NCBI RefSeq assembly: GCF_011299575.1
Contig: NZ_CP049863.1
Location: 930,001 to 994,000 of the forward strand
Length of the DNA: 64,000 bases
Direction of reading: 5' to 3'
DNA from: Leucobacter viscericola
Lineage (GTDB): Bacteria; Actinomycetota; Actinomycetes; Actinomycetales; Microbacteriaceae
Notes under the pieces: generated by a model
Seen by the model: only the letters and a program-made list of their open reading frames with translations
Told to the model about the DNA's origin: nothing
Database searches by the model: none
Made by a program: the position numbers and the translations under genes
Part shown: positions 9,479-18,841 of the stretch, in pieces
Layout: each line of letters starts with the position of its first letter
Numbering within the stretch: position 1 is the first letter of the stretch

Positions 9479-10546
9479 CTACTCTTCGCGGTCGGTATAA
9501 ACATCCGACAGCTTGGCTTCGTTTACGGTCTTAATGAGCGAGTCGAGCGCAACCTTAAACTCAAGGTCACGTGACTCATTGACCTGTCGAATATTCTCGA
9601 CGGCCTGCTGGTCCACTGAAGCAATGGCCATTCCAACTTCAGCGAGCCGCTGCTCCGGGTTGCTCCAGTACTGCGGGTTCGCCAAGATATCGCCGTAATA
9701 GTCGTCGTTCATCGCTTTGAGCAACTTCGACAGGGTGTCCTTGTACTTCGCCTGCAGCAGGCGAAGCTGCTGGTCGGTACCGCGGTTGTGCACGCGAACG
9801 AAGAGTTCTGACACGTGCTGCGTCATCGCCATCAACAGTGGCCCAAGATCGGGATACTTCGCGGCGCTGCGCTCCAGCTTTTCAAGAGCGTCTTCGATGA
9901 ATTTGCCGTCTTCGCCATCGAGGGCGGCCGCCAGTTCCTTCTCAAGTCGCATAGCCGCGACGTGTTCGGAGTTGCTGCGGCCCTTGCGTCGCCGCATCAG
10001 CACGTACACGGCTCCAGCTCCAACGAGGCAAGCGGCAATCACCAGGATGCCGCCCAGCAACGCGCCACCAAATCCGCCGTCGTCGTCTGCACCCGGCGAG
10101 GCGTCACCAGATGCGAGCGTGTCTTCAACCGCAGCAACCGCCAGACCACCGTCGGTCTGGCTCTGCGAGTACAGCTCCTCGGTGATCGCCTTGGCATCGC
10201 CGTCAGAAGCGACAGCAAATCGATCCTTTGAGCGATCCTCAATCACAATGACGGTCTTCGCGCCGGTAGCACTCTTGAATTGCGAAGCGATTGTGCTCGA
10301 GGGCACGGTCTCGGCCTGATCGGGCGCGGGGATGACCACAACTCGCACACCGTCGGGCAGCGACCCCTCCAGCGCTTGCGCGTTCGTAATCGAGGCCCCG
10401 TCAAACTGGCATACGGTCTGCGATCCGCACGAGTCAATAATCTCGCCGACATCGGTCACCGCGAGCGCAGGGGTCGCCGCCGATGCGGCTCCGGCAAGTA
10501 ATAAACCGGATGCCCCTACCGCCAGCATCGCTTTCAGAGATCGCAC
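9479..10546 (-). CDS. Secreted/membrane protein of unknown function in the TelA operon
   Basis: A 355-residue protein with a signal peptide (residues 1-30, ending AASAATPALA), an extracellular domain to about 165 (with a CGSQTVC cysteine pair and a TPM-like VRVVVIP...KDRFAVASDGDA region), a membrane helix (about 168-190, LLGGILVIAACLVGAGAVYVL), a basic stop RRRKGR and a ~160-residue helical cytoplasmic domain. The start is GTG at 10544-10546. Its position between a VWA lipoprotein and TelA suggests an envelope complex. The cytoplasmic half may play the role that XpaC plays beside TelA in Bacillus; this is only an analogy. Confidence 0.7.
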   Translation of the reverse strand: MRSLKAMLAVGASGLLLAGAASAATPALAVTDVGEIIDSCGSQTVCQFDGASITNAQALEGSLPDGVRVVVIPAPDQAETVPSSTIASQFKSATGAKTVIVIEDRSKDRFAVASDGDAKAITEELYSQSQTDGGLAVAAVEDTLASGDASPGADDDGGFGGALLGGILVIAACLVGAGAVYVLMRRRKGRSNSEHVAAMRLEKELAAALDGEDGKFIEDALEKLERSAAKYPDLGPLLMAMTQHVSELFVRVHNRGTDQQLRLLQAKYKDTLSKLLKAMNDDYYGDILANPQYWSNPEQRLAEVGMAIASVDQQAVENIRQVNESRDLEFKVALDSLIKTVNEAKLSDVYTDREE

Positions 10547-10568
10547 GATCGTAGCTTAGTGTCTCTCG

Positions 10569-12383
10569 CTAGAAGTTGTTCATGACCGATTGGAAGGTCT
10601 CGGTGATCTTGGCGGGATCCGTCGCGTCAAACACCTGGCCGCCAGACGCGCGGGCCAGCTTTTCGAGGGACTCAACATCTGCGGCCTTCGAGTAGGCAAT
10701 CGCGAAGATGCGCACGGGCTTGTCGTTGCCGCCCTCTTTCTGATCAGCGTTGATCTTCTGAATGAGGGTGTCAAGGCGCGTCGCTGAATCGGTGTCTTCG
10801 CCGTCGGAAAGCACCACGATCGCGTTGATGCGGCCCGCTTCGGCGTGCGTCTTCATGTAGTCGTACGCGGAAGAGATCGAGTCGTACAGCGGGGTGCCGG
10901 CTCGCTGACTGTTTGCGAGATCTTCGATGTCGCTCTGCAGCCCTTCTTTGTCGCCACCCAGCACTCCGAACGGGCGCACAACCCCGATGCCATTCACACG
11001 GGTGCCGTCGATGTTCGAGGAAAGGCCCGTGGTAAAGGCCCACACGCCGATCTCATCCGTTGGTCGGATCTGCCCGAGCGTGGCGGTCGATCCCTCGATC
11101 GCACCGTCGAGTCGTGTACGCCCGTCACCGATGCTCTCGTCCATGGATCCCGAGATATCGATGAGCTGCAGGATCGCCGAGGGCTTACGAATCGCCGCCC
11201 ACTGGTCGATTGCAGCTGAGACCACCTCGGGCTCAGGCTGCGGGAGTGTGACGGCGGGCTGTTTGGGATCGACCCCAACGTCTGCGTTCAGGTACTTGCT
11301 GACGTCAACCGAGTCATCGGTGGGACGGAAACCGTACTTTGGCAGCAGTTCCTGCGCCTTTTTCGTGTGCAAGAACTTCACGAACGCCGCCGAGGCGGTC
11401 TTCTGCTCGGGTGTGACCCACTTCGCATCGAGCACAACCGCGGGGTTGTCGCTCCACATCGACCCCTCGCTGGGGTAGACCGCAACGAGCTTCTCGTCGG
11501 GCGGGGTGAGCGTCTCCCCCGGCTGCACCGTGTGCGAGTCGGGGTTGCCGATGTTGTAGTTGTAGAGCGAGGTCTCTTCGAGCGCGATGGCACTCACGTA
11601 TGAGGATCCCTTACCCGAGGTGCGATCGGCGAGGTTCTGCAGCACCTTGCCGGTGGTGTCGCCATAGTGGATCGCGCCGGACTCGAACACCCGGGAGAAT
11701 TCTTCGGCGGCTTTCACATCGGCAACCGTCAAATCCTGAGCCTTGCCGGAAGCGGCATAGGCCTGCATCAGCAGCATCGACATGCCCGTGGTGGAACTGT
11801 TGGGGTTGGTCTTTGCGATCTTGAACGATCCCCACATCGACTTACCCGCGGCTCCCCACCCGTCGGGATTCGCGATCAGATCGTGTATCTGCTTCAGGCT
11901 GATGGGTTTGCCCGGGTACCCGAGCGCCTTCGCCATCGACTCCGGCATACCGAATACAACGGGGGTCTTCGCGAAGCTCTCGGCTCCGGCAACAACCTTG
12001 TCACCGGCGATCGAGGCGACACGGTTGGTCCACACGGTTGAGGCGGGTGACCACACCGATGGCGCCGTGTCAGCGCCGAGCGCCCACTCGGTCGTGGAGT
12101 CGGACAGGTACTGCGCTGCTTTACCCGAGGCCACGTTCACGGCGTGCACCGTGGCACACTTCTCGAGTCCCTTGTGTTCTGCAGAGTCCTTGAAGGCGGC
12201 CCCCAGGTCTTCCATGAGGTTCACTTTTTCAGAGGAGGTTGCCACAACTACCGAGGTGCAGCCGTCATCGGCAAACGTGCCACCCTGATCCGTCGACGGT
12301 GAACACCCGACCAGAACTAACGCTGCGGCACCGATGGCGGCAACAGATCCGATGAACTTTCGAAAGCGTGCGTCACTGAACAC
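10569..12383 (-). CDS. Lipoprotein with solute-binding-like domain fused to a VWA domain
   Basis: About 604 residues. A lipobox (LVGC) ends the signal peptide, so the protein should be anchored outside the membrane. Residues ~50-370 resemble the extracellular solute-binding fold (SBP_bac_11 type: VVVATSSEKVNLMEDLGAAFKD...; FVKFLHTKKAQELLPKYGFRP). The last ~210 residues are a von Willebrand A domain with a MIDAS motif DISGSMDES and a later VVLSDGEDTDS. I prefer the GTG at 12383 with GAGAGGAA upstream over an ATG at 12410. First gene of the operon with the membrane protein and TelA; a metal-dependent ligand-binding role at the cell surface is inferred, ligand unknown. Confidence 0.8.
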   Translation of the reverse strand: MFSDARFRKFIGSVAAIGAAALVLVGCSPSTDQGGTFADDGCTSVVVATSSEKVNLMEDLGAAFKDSAEHKGLEKCATVHAVNVASGKAAQYLSDSTTEWALGADTAPSVWSPASTVWTNRVASIAGDKVVAGAESFAKTPVVFGMPESMAKALGYPGKPISLKQIHDLIANPDGWGAAGKSMWGSFKIAKTNPNSSTTGMSMLLMQAYAASGKAQDLTVADVKAAEEFSRVFESGAIHYGDTTGKVLQNLADRTSGKGSSYVSAIALEETSLYNYNIGNPDSHTVQPGETLTPPDEKLVAVYPSEGSMWSDNPAVVLDAKWVTPEQKTASAAFVKFLHTKKAQELLPKYGFRPTDDSVDVSKYLNADVGVDPKQPAVTLPQPEPEVVSAAIDQWAAIRKPSAILQLIDISGSMDESIGDGRTRLDGAIEGSTATLGQIRPTDEIGVWAFTTGLSSNIDGTRVNGIGVVRPFGVLGGDKEGLQSDIEDLANSQRAGTPLYDSISSAYDYMKTHAEAGRINAIVVLSDGEDTDSATRLDTLIQKINADQKEGGNDKPVRIFAIAYSKAADVESLEKLARASGGQVFDATDPAKITETFQSVMNNF

Positions 12384-12460
12384 GAAGGGATTCCTCTCGG
12401 GATGTGGCATTGCGGGATTGCTCCACTTCTGCCTTAAGCCTATGCCAAATCGAGCATCAG

Positions 12461-12506
12461 TAAGGCCGCCACCGCACCAGCTCTGAGCTGGGCGGCAGCG
12501 GCCTTA
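12461..12506. terminator. Terminator hairpin after actP
   Basis: TAAGGCCGC (12461-12469) pairs with GCGGCCTTA (12498-12506), with an inner CCAGCT/AGCTGG stem. It lies just past the actP stop (12531, minus strand) and ahead of the VWA lipoprotein gene. Confidence 0.7.
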
Positions 12507-12530
12507 TCGCTGCGGCGGTAGCGCGTCCGA

Positions 12531-14153
12531 CTAGTGCACCACGGGCGGCTCGGCGCCGAAGCCGGTGAGCTCACGCACCTCCATCTCGGCGGCCAGCTTC
12601 TTTGACTCGGTGCCGGGGTCGGTGACCGAGCCCAGCCAGCCGAGGAAGAATCCGAGCGGGATCGAGATGATGCCGGGGTTCTTCAGTGGGAATATCGCGA
12701 AGTCGACACCCTCACCGAGCATCGCGGTCTCGTTGCCCGACACCACCGGCGAGAGCGCGATCAGAATGATCGCTGAGCTAAGCCCACCGACCATGCTCCA
12801 CACGGCGCCGCGGGTCGTGAACTTACTCCAGAAGAGCGAATACAGGATCGTCGGCAGGTTCGCGGATGCGGCCACCGCAAACGCGAGCGCCACGAGGAAA
12901 GCAATGTTCTGACCCTGCACACCGATGCCGCCGAGGATCGCGACTCCACCGATCACGAGGGTCGTGATCTTCGCAACCTTCACCTCCTGCTTGGGTGTCG
13001 CCTTCCCCTTCTTGATCACACTGTTGTAGATGTCGTGGGCGTACGACGCCGAGGCCGTAATCGTGAGCCCGGCGACAACCGCGAGGATCGTTGCGAACGC
13101 AACCGCCGAGATGAACCCGAGGAGCAGAGGCCCGCCCAGAGCAAGCGCAACAAGCGGCGCTGCCGAGTTCTGCCCGCCTGGAGCAGCAGCAATCGTCTCG
13201 GGCCCAACGAGTGCCGCGGCACCAAAACCGAGTACGAGCGTGAACAGGTAGAAGATACCGATCAGCCAGATTGCCCACACCACGGATTTGCGGGCTTCCT
13301 TCGCCGTAGGCACGGTGTAGAACCGCATCAGTACGTGCGGCAGCCCCGCGGTTCCAAGCACCAGCGCGAGCGCCAACGAGACAAAGTCGAGCGGGTTCGA
13401 ACCGTACTGCAGGCCGGGAACCAGGATCGCGGCCCCGTTCACGTTCTCGGGGTTCGCAACCGCTGCCTCAAGCAGCGCATGGAAATTGAAGCCGTTGAGC
13501 GCCAGCACCCAGAACGTCATCACACCTGCACCCGCGATCAGCAGGACAGCCTTAATGATCTGCACCCAGGTGGTGCCCTTCATGCCGCCAATCAGCACGT
13601 ACATGATCATGACAACACCGACCACCGCGATCACCAGCGACTGTGCCGTTTTATCTTCAAGCCCGAGCAGCAGTGACACGAGACCACCGGCACCGGCCAT
13701 TTGTGCGAGCAGGTAGAAGAAAGAGACCACGAGAGTCGTTGCCGCTGCGGCCATGCGCACGGGTCGCTGCTTGAGCCTGAACGACAGCACGTCCGCCATC
13801 GTGAACTTCGCGGTGTTGCGCATCAGCTCAGCGACGAGCAGCAGGGCGACGAGCCAGGCGACGAGAAACCCGATTGAGTAGAGGAAGCCGTCGTAACCAT
13901 TGATGGCAATCGCTCCGCAGATGCCGAGGAACGAGGCCGCCGATAGGTAATCGCCCGCGATCGCAATGCCGTTCTGGGTGCCCGTGAACGAGCGTCCACC
14001 CGCGTAGTAGTCAGCCGCGGTGCGGTTATTGCGACTCGCTCGAATCACGATCACCATCGTCACCGCGACAAACGCCAAGAAGATTGAGATGTTGAGAACC
14101 GGGTTCTGCTCCGCCGTTTTCGGAGCGAGGTGCAGGATCGTTGCGGTGTTCAT
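12531..14153 (-). CDS. actP: Cation/acetate symporter (ActP-type, solute:sodium symporter family)
   Basis: A 540-residue inner-membrane transporter with about 13 hydrophobic segments; the family regions RTAADYYAGGRSFTGTQNGIAIAGDYLSAASFLG and GTAGLPHVLMRFYTVPTAKEAR are clear. It imports short-chain monocarboxylates such as acetate with a cation. The ATG overlaps the stop of the upstream DUF485 gene (ATGA), the standard actinobacterial yjcH-actP arrangement. Together with the acyl-CoA synthetase upstream it forms an uptake-and-activation operon. Confidence 0.9.
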   Translation of the reverse strand: MNTATILHLAPKTAEQNPVLNISIFLAFVAVTMVIVIRASRNNRTAADYYAGGRSFTGTQNGIAIAGDYLSAASFLGICGAIAINGYDGFLYSIGFLVAWLVALLLVAELMRNTAKFTMADVLSFRLKQRPVRMAAAATTLVVSFFYLLAQMAGAGGLVSLLLGLEDKTAQSLVIAVVGVVMIMYVLIGGMKGTTWVQIIKAVLLIAGAGVMTFWVLALNGFNFHALLEAAVANPENVNGAAILVPGLQYGSNPLDFVSLALALVLGTAGLPHVLMRFYTVPTAKEARKSVVWAIWLIGIFYLFTLVLGFGAAALVGPETIAAAPGGQNSAAPLVALALGGPLLLGFISAVAFATILAVVAGLTITASASYAHDIYNSVIKKGKATPKQEVKVAKITTLVIGGVAILGGIGVQGQNIAFLVALAFAVAASANLPTILYSLFWSKFTTRGAVWSMVGGLSSAIILIALSPVVSGNETAMLGEGVDFAIFPLKNPGIISIPLGFFLGWLGSVTDPGTESKKLAAEMEVRELTGFGAEPPVVH

Positions 14154-14527
14154 CGTGCGCCTCCATCTGTTGCGTGCTCAAGCGATCCGTCGCGCTCCAG
14201 CAGCTCAAGTTTTGCCCGCAGCTCGGTTGAGGCGGGATCCAGGTTTCGATTCGCGAACCAGACGTACCACATGGTGATTCCGAACGTGGTCACGAACTGT
14301 GCGAGGCCAAGAACAAGCCCCACGTTCATGCCGAAAAGCGGCTGCGCCATAAAGTCGTGCGCGTACGCGGCGAGGATCACGTAGCCCAGAAACCACACCA
14401 TAAAGGCAGCCGCAATGGGAAAGACAAAGCGACGGAATCGCCGCTTATAGGCCTGAAACTCGGGCCTCTCTTGGAATGCTTCGTAATCGATGGGGTGACT
14501 CGGTGCACCCTCGGTGTTGTGTGTCAT
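14150..14527 (-). CDS. DUF485 membrane protein, ActP partner
   Basis: A 125-residue protein with two membrane helices (about residues 35-60, VFPIAAAFMVWFLGYVILAAYA, and 70-95, FGMNVGLVLGLAQFVTTFGITMWYVW) and the DUF485 core FQAYKRRFRRF...YAHDFM. Members are encoded directly before ActP and are thought to assist it; the mechanism is not established. The ATG at 14525-14527 follows a GGAGG ribosome site and is preferred to 14545. Its 3' end overlaps actP by 4 nt, implying translational coupling. Confidence 0.87.
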   Translation of the reverse strand: MTHNTEGAPSHPIDYEAFQERPEFQAYKRRFRRFVFPIAAAFMVWFLGYVILAAYAHDFMAQPLFGMNVGLVLGLAQFVTTFGITMWYVWFANRNLDPASTELRAKLELLERDGSLEHATDGGAR

Positions 14528-14577
14528 GTGGCCTCCTTGCCGCACGGGAGTGGATAGGAAAAAACGTTCGCTCGGGA

Positions 14578-16557
14578 TCAGCCAGCGGCAACCTGAATCT
14601 GCGTGGTTGCAGGGGCATGAACCGTGCGACCGAGCGCTTCGATCAGCGCATCAATCACCGACGGATCTTCAATAGTCGCCGGAATCTTGTACGGTTCACC
14701 GTCAACAATCTGCCGAATCGTTTTGCGCAGGATCTTGCCCGAGCGCGTTTTGGGTAGCCGTTCGACGATCGTCACGTCGCGGAAGGCAGCCACAGGCCCG
14801 ACGTGCTCGCGCACCAGGCTCACGAGCTCGGCTGCCAGTTCTTCACGGTGCACCTGCTCACCGTGCTTCAGAGCTACAAACCCCGCAGCGTGCTGCCCCT
14901 TGAGTTCGTCGTGCACACCGATGACGGCGCACTCCGCGACGGCGGGGTGCATCGTGAGCACCTCTTCGAGAGAACCCGTGGAGAGCCGGTGCCCCGCAAC
15001 ATTGATCACGTCATCGGTGCGGCCCATTACAAACAGGTATCCGTCCTCGTCAAAGTGGCCAGCGTCGCCCGAGGCGTAGTACCCGGGGAAGGCCGCGAGG
15101 TACGAGCTGATGAACCGCTCGTGGCCTCCCCAAATATCGAGCAGCGCGCCCGGCGCGAGTGGAAGTCGGATGGCGATGTTCCCTTCGACCCCTGGCGCGG
15201 TGATGTCGTTGCCGTCGGCGTCAACGATGCACACCTCAAAGCCGGGCATCGGTACGGTCGTGGATCCTGCCTTTGTCTGCAACTGCTCGATGCCGAGCGG
15301 GTTCGCGCAGATCGGCCAACCGGTCTCTGTCTGCCACCAGTGGTCAACGACCGGCACTCCCAGCCCGTCGTTAATCCAGTGCCAGGTCTCGGGATCCATC
15401 CGCTCCCCCGCGAGGTAAACCGCCTTGAGCGATGACAAGTCGTACTTTGTGAGTTCTCGCAGCTCAGGATCCTCGCGCTTGATCGCCCGCAGCGCCGTCG
15501 GTGCCGTGGAGAGGATCTTCGCACCGTACGACGACAGGATGCGCCAGAACGCACCCGCGTCAGGCGTGCCAACCGGTTTGCCCTCGTAGAGCACCGTGGT
15601 GCCGCCAGCGAGCAACGGACCATAAACGATGAAGGAGTGTCCCACCACCCAGCCAACATCGGAGGCCGTAAAGATAGTGTCCCCCGGCCCGAAGTCGTAG
15701 ATGCCACGCATAGCCCACGAGAGCCCCACAGCGTAGCCACCAGTGTCGCGTACAACCCCCTTCGGGTTTCCGGTCGTGCCCGAGGTGTAGAGAATATAGA
15801 GCGGGTGATCAGAGGGCAGCGCCACGGGGTCTGCGGGAGTCACATCATGCTCGGCATCGTCCCAGTCGATCCAGCGTGCACTCGTCTCACTCGCGTAGTC
15901 AGCCGCGGATCCCGGGACCGCGTCGCGATCCCGAACGATCACCGCCTGCACCCCGGCCGCGGCGCCCCCGCAAATCTCGATTGCGCGCTGCACAAGCGGC
16001 AGATATTCAACTGCCCGGTTGGGCTCGAGACCGCCCGAGGCCGTCACGATGACCTTCGGCTTTGCGTCCTGAATGCGCACGGCCAACTCGCTCGCGGCGA
16101 ACCCGCCAAACACAACCGAGTGGATCGCACCGATGCGCGCACAGGCGAGCATCGCCGTGACCGCTTCGGGGGTCATCGGCAAATAAATGAGTACACGATC
16201 GCCCGCTTCAACTCCCTGCGCCCGAAGTGCGCCTGCGAAACGCGCGACACGGTCCCGTAACTCGGAGTAACTGATGCTGGCGCGTGTGCCCGTCATCGCC
16301 GAGTCGTAAATGAGGGCAGCATTGTCGCCGCGGCCCGCGTCGACGTGACGATCGAGTGCGTTGGCGGACATGTTGAGCTCGCCACCCGGAAACCATCGCC
16401 ACTCCGTCAGACTGCGCTCTTCGATCGCGTCTTTCGGCGCGACAACCCACTCGACAGCTTCCGCTGCCTCGAGCCAAAACCCCGCGCGATCGTCTTGGCT
16501 GCGATCCCAAACCTCGCGATAACTCCCCTGCGCAGCCGGGTGTGCGTGATTAAGCAT
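14578..16557 (-). CDS. Acyl-CoA synthetase, propionate/acetate type
   Basis: A 659-residue AMP-forming ligase of the acetyl/propionyl-CoA synthetase family. The phosphate-binding motif is ILYTSGTTGNPKGVVRDTGG, the adenine motif is around DHWWQTETGWPI, and the catalytic Lys lies in LPKTRSGKILRK. The VVRDTGGYAV variant following the P-loop is typical of propionate-CoA ligases (PrpE), so propionate may be preferred to acetate. Start ATG 16555-16557 has AAGGAG 6 nt upstream. It is 50 bp ahead of DUF485/actP in the same direction and divergent from a RamA-like regulator. Confidence 0.88.
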   Translation of the reverse strand: MLNHAHPAAQGSYREVWDRSQDDRAGFWLEAAEAVEWVVAPKDAIEERSLTEWRWFPGGELNMSANALDRHVDAGRGDNAALIYDSAMTGTRASISYSELRDRVARFAGALRAQGVEAGDRVLIYLPMTPEAVTAMLACARIGAIHSVVFGGFAASELAVRIQDAKPKVIVTASGGLEPNRAVEYLPLVQRAIEICGGAAAGVQAVIVRDRDAVPGSAADYASETSARWIDWDDAEHDVTPADPVALPSDHPLYILYTSGTTGNPKGVVRDTGGYAVGLSWAMRGIYDFGPGDTIFTASDVGWVVGHSFIVYGPLLAGGTTVLYEGKPVGTPDAGAFWRILSSYGAKILSTAPTALRAIKREDPELRELTKYDLSSLKAVYLAGERMDPETWHWINDGLGVPVVDHWWQTETGWPICANPLGIEQLQTKAGSTTVPMPGFEVCIVDADGNDITAPGVEGNIAIRLPLAPGALLDIWGGHERFISSYLAAFPGYYASGDAGHFDEDGYLFVMGRTDDVINVAGHRLSTGSLEEVLTMHPAVAECAVIGVHDELKGQHAAGFVALKHGEQVHREELAAELVSLVREHVGPVAAFRDVTIVERLPKTRSGKILRKTIRQIVDGEPYKIPATIEDPSVIDALIEALGRTVHAPATTQIQVAAG

Positions 16558-16566
16558 GCATTTCTC

Positions 16567-16646
16567 CTTTGAAATACCGTTTGACACCAATGTCAATGTC
16601 TTGCGTTTCAAAGCTAGAGATTTCGGCTACCATCGTGATACCCCCG
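16567..16646. promoter_or_regulatory. Divergent control region with nested inverted repeats
   Basis: Between the acyl-CoA synthetase and the RamA-like gene. TTGACA-N4-TGTCAA (16581-16596) is a perfect palindrome nested inside CTTTGAAA (16567-16574) / TTTCAAAG (16606-16613), nearly concentric. ACCCCCG at 16640-16646 matches the A-C4/5-A/G/T type half-site described for RamA of Corynebacterium (established knowledge; not tested here). Confidence 0.5.
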
Positions 16647-16661
16647 AAAGTAGGTATTGCG

Positions 16662-17531
16662 ATGAAGCAAGACACAATGACCGCAGAGCAGTCGAGTCTC
16701 GACGCTGCAGTGCAGTCATTCGCACGAGCCACGGGATTCGATGTCGCCTTCGGCGGGTTTGAGAACCGCGGAGTGGCTACCGTCACCTCGCTTTTTGGTA
16801 ACCACACCCAGAGTTTGAGTGGCCTTGAGGTTGCAGTCGGGCTAGGTCTTGGCGGCCGCGCCATGCGCGAGAGCCGTCCACGGCTCACTTCTGACTACGC
16901 GCGATCATCCAAGATCACCCACGACTACGACACCCAGGTACTTACCGAGGGCATCCGGATGCTGTTTGCGGTGCCAGTTATCGTTGACGGCTGCGTTCGT
17001 GCGGTTCTCTACGGTGGCTCTCGCACCCCATCGGCTCCCGGCAACGCACTCGTAAACTCGGCCTCGGCTGTGACGGGACTCTTCGCTCGCGATATCCGCG
17101 TTCACGACGAGGTCAACCGACGCCTCGCCGCCATGCCAACGCGCGTCGTTGAGCACCGCGAAATGCCCGCCACAACCCTCGAAGAACTGCGCGAGAGCTA
17201 CGCCGAATTGCGCGGCATTTCGGCTGAGGTGTCCGATCCCGCCCTGCGCGCAAAGCTTGCTGCTCTCGAACACCGTCTGGCACGGATCAGCAGCGGATCA
17301 GGATCGCAGACAACCGTCGACGCAGAAACTGAGGGTGTGCAGCTCTCACCCAGAGAGCTCGACGTATTGGCGCACGTGGCGCTTGGCGGCAGCAACGTTG
17401 AGATCGGGCAGACCCTCGGTCTCACCGAGGCCACGATCAAGAGCTACCTCAAGACCGCAACAACGAAGCTTGGCTGTTCGAGCAGGCACGCTGCCGTGAC
17501 AGCGGCTCGCAAGGCCGGCCTGCTTCCGTAG
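16662..17531 (+). CDS. LuxR-type regulator of acetate metabolism (RamA-like)
   Basis: A 289-residue regulator with an N-terminal GAF-like sensor region (ATGFDVAFGGF...RMLFAVPVIVDGCVRAVLYGG) and a C-terminal LuxR/FixJ helix-turn-helix (LSPRELDVLAHVALGGSNVEIGQTLGLTEATIKSYL). Size and architecture match RamA, the activator of acetate genes in Corynebacterium. The ATG at 16662 (MKQDTMTAEQ) or the one at 16677 is likely; an upstream frame to 16569 would run through the control region. Divergent from the acyl-CoA synthetase/actP operon, which is its likely target. Confidence 0.82.
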   Translation: MKQDTMTAEQSSLDAAVQSFARATGFDVAFGGFENRGVATVTSLFGNHTQSLSGLEVAVGLGLGGRAMRESRPRLTSDYARSSKITHDYDTQVLTEGIRMLFAVPVIVDGCVRAVLYGGSRTPSAPGNALVNSASAVTGLFARDIRVHDEVNRRLAAMPTRVVEHREMPATTLEELRESYAELRGISAEVSDPALRAKLAALEHRLARISSGSGSQTTVDAETEGVQLSPRELDVLAHVALGGSNVEIGQTLGLTEATIKSYLKTATTKLGCSSRHAAVTAARKAGLLP

Positions 17532-17535
17532 GCGG

Positions 17536-18198
17536 TTACTCCGTTTCGGTGAGACCTGCCGCCATACGGTCAACGGCCCGTCGCAGCGCACGATCCGGAT
17601 CCACCCCCGCCGCATTTGCTTGAGTCACCAGCGCCAGAATTGCATCGCCGAGTTGCGCCTCGGTTGCCGGCGCGGAGTTGGCGTCGGTCCCCTCTGACGG
17701 GTCGAGAAGGTTTGCTCGCTTGAGGCGTTCGACCACCTTCGCGGCACGTGCGAGCGCTGGCATTCCCGCGGGGATCCCCTCGAGCGGGCCGCGCGATCCT
17801 CGCACCTCACCCGCCGCGTCTTCTTTCAGTCGCTCCCACTCAGCGTGAAGCTCTTCAACGGTCATGTACCCACGATCACCAAACACGTGGGGGTGACGCG
17901 CAATGAGTTTTGTGTTCAGAGACTCAGCGACACTCTGCAGGTTGTAGCCCTCGCCATCACGCTCGGCAATCGCCGCGTGAAAGAGCACCTGGTACAGCAC
18001 ATCGCCGAGTTCAGATTGCACCTCGCTGGCAGGAAGCTCGCGCTCAACCGCGTCGACAAACTCTGCCGATTCCTCAACCAGAAACGGCACGAGCGACTCG
18101 TGGGTCTGCACCTCGTGCCAGGCGCACCCTCCGGGCGAAACCATCGTGCGCACCGTTTCGTATGCGCGCATGATCTGCTGACCGTCATCGATTTCCAT
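17536..18198 (-). CDS. mazG: MazG nucleoside triphosphate pyrophosphohydrolase
   Basis: A 220-residue cytosolic housecleaning enzyme that hydrolyses NTPs to NMP and pyrophosphate. The metal-binding motif EESAEFVDAVE ... ELGDVLYQVLFHA is intact, and the second helical part (RHPHVFGD...TVEELHAEWERLKEDA) is typical of the MazG core. It is convergent with the RamA-like gene, with only 4 bp between stops and no obvious terminator. Compared with tandem-domain MazG proteins it carries a single catalytic domain plus a ~70-residue tail. Confidence 0.92.
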   Translation of the reverse strand: MEIDDGQQIMRAYETVRTMVSPGGCAWHEVQTHESLVPFLVEESAEFVDAVERELPASEVQSELGDVLYQVLFHAAIAERDGEGYNLQSVAESLNTKLIARHPHVFGDRGYMTVEELHAEWERLKEDAAGEVRGSRGPLEGIPAGMPALARAAKVVERLKRANLLDPSEGTDANSAPATEAQLGDAILALVTQANAAGVDPDRALRRAVDRMAAGLTETE

Positions 18199-18341
18199 GC
18201 CGCAAGCCTACTCACCGGCCCTGATCCGCCGCCCAATTCGGTTCTGAGCCCCGGCGGTACTAGGATTTCTACGGCGCGAGGGGGGTCTCAGCTTTGTAGG
18301 CGCCGAAAAAATAGCTCGCACAATCCAAGGAGAATCTCCAC

Positions 18342-18821
18342 ATGAAGTCAACTCTTCGCATCGGTGCCGTCGTCGCGGCCATCGCACTCGCTTCAACCCT
18401 GAGCGCTTGCTCCGGCGGCCAGAGCGTCACCGAAGCCTGCAAGGTTGCAAACTCTACCGTCAATGAGGCAACCAGCGACATGAACACGTTGCTGCAGGAC
18501 GCAATGTCTGGCAACGGCGACTTCTCGAAGGTGTTTGACCCGATCAACAAGGCACTCGACGAGGCCCAGTCGAAGGTCACCAACGAGAAGGTTTCCAAGT
18601 CCCTGAAGACCGTTGCCGACGAGTTCTCTGCAATGGGCGAAGACCTCAAGGGCTACAAGGTCCCTGATGTCAGCAGCATCGACATGACAGCACCCGACGC
18701 AAGCGAAAAGCTCGAGGCTATGTCCAAGGAGTCCGAGGCGGTCTCGGCCAAGCTCCAGAAGCGCTCGGAGTCCCTGCAGAAGGCAGGCACCGACCTGCAG
18801 AAGGTCTGCAACGCCGGCTAA
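18342..18821 (+). CDS. Small lipoprotein of unknown function
   Basis: A 159-residue protein with a signal peptide and lipobox (LSAC, Cys near residue 23), so a surface lipoprotein. The mature part is almost wholly alpha-helical with heptad-like spacing (MNTLLQDAMSGNGDFSKVFDPINKALDEAQSKV; KLEAMSKESEAVSAKLQKRSESLQKA) and two cysteines (CKVAN near the start, VCNAG at the end) that could form a disulfide closing a helical bundle. AAGGAGA lies ahead of the ATG. No family recognised. A terminator follows. Confidence 0.75.
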   Translation: MKSTLRIGAVVAAIALASTLSACSGGQSVTEACKVANSTVNEATSDMNTLLQDAMSGNGDFSKVFDPINKALDEAQSKVTNEKVSKSLKTVADEFSAMGEDLKGYKVPDVSSIDMTAPDASEKLEAMSKESEAVSAKLQKRSESLQKAGTDLQKVCNAG

Positions 18822-18841
18822 ATTCGGTCGTTGAACCACAA

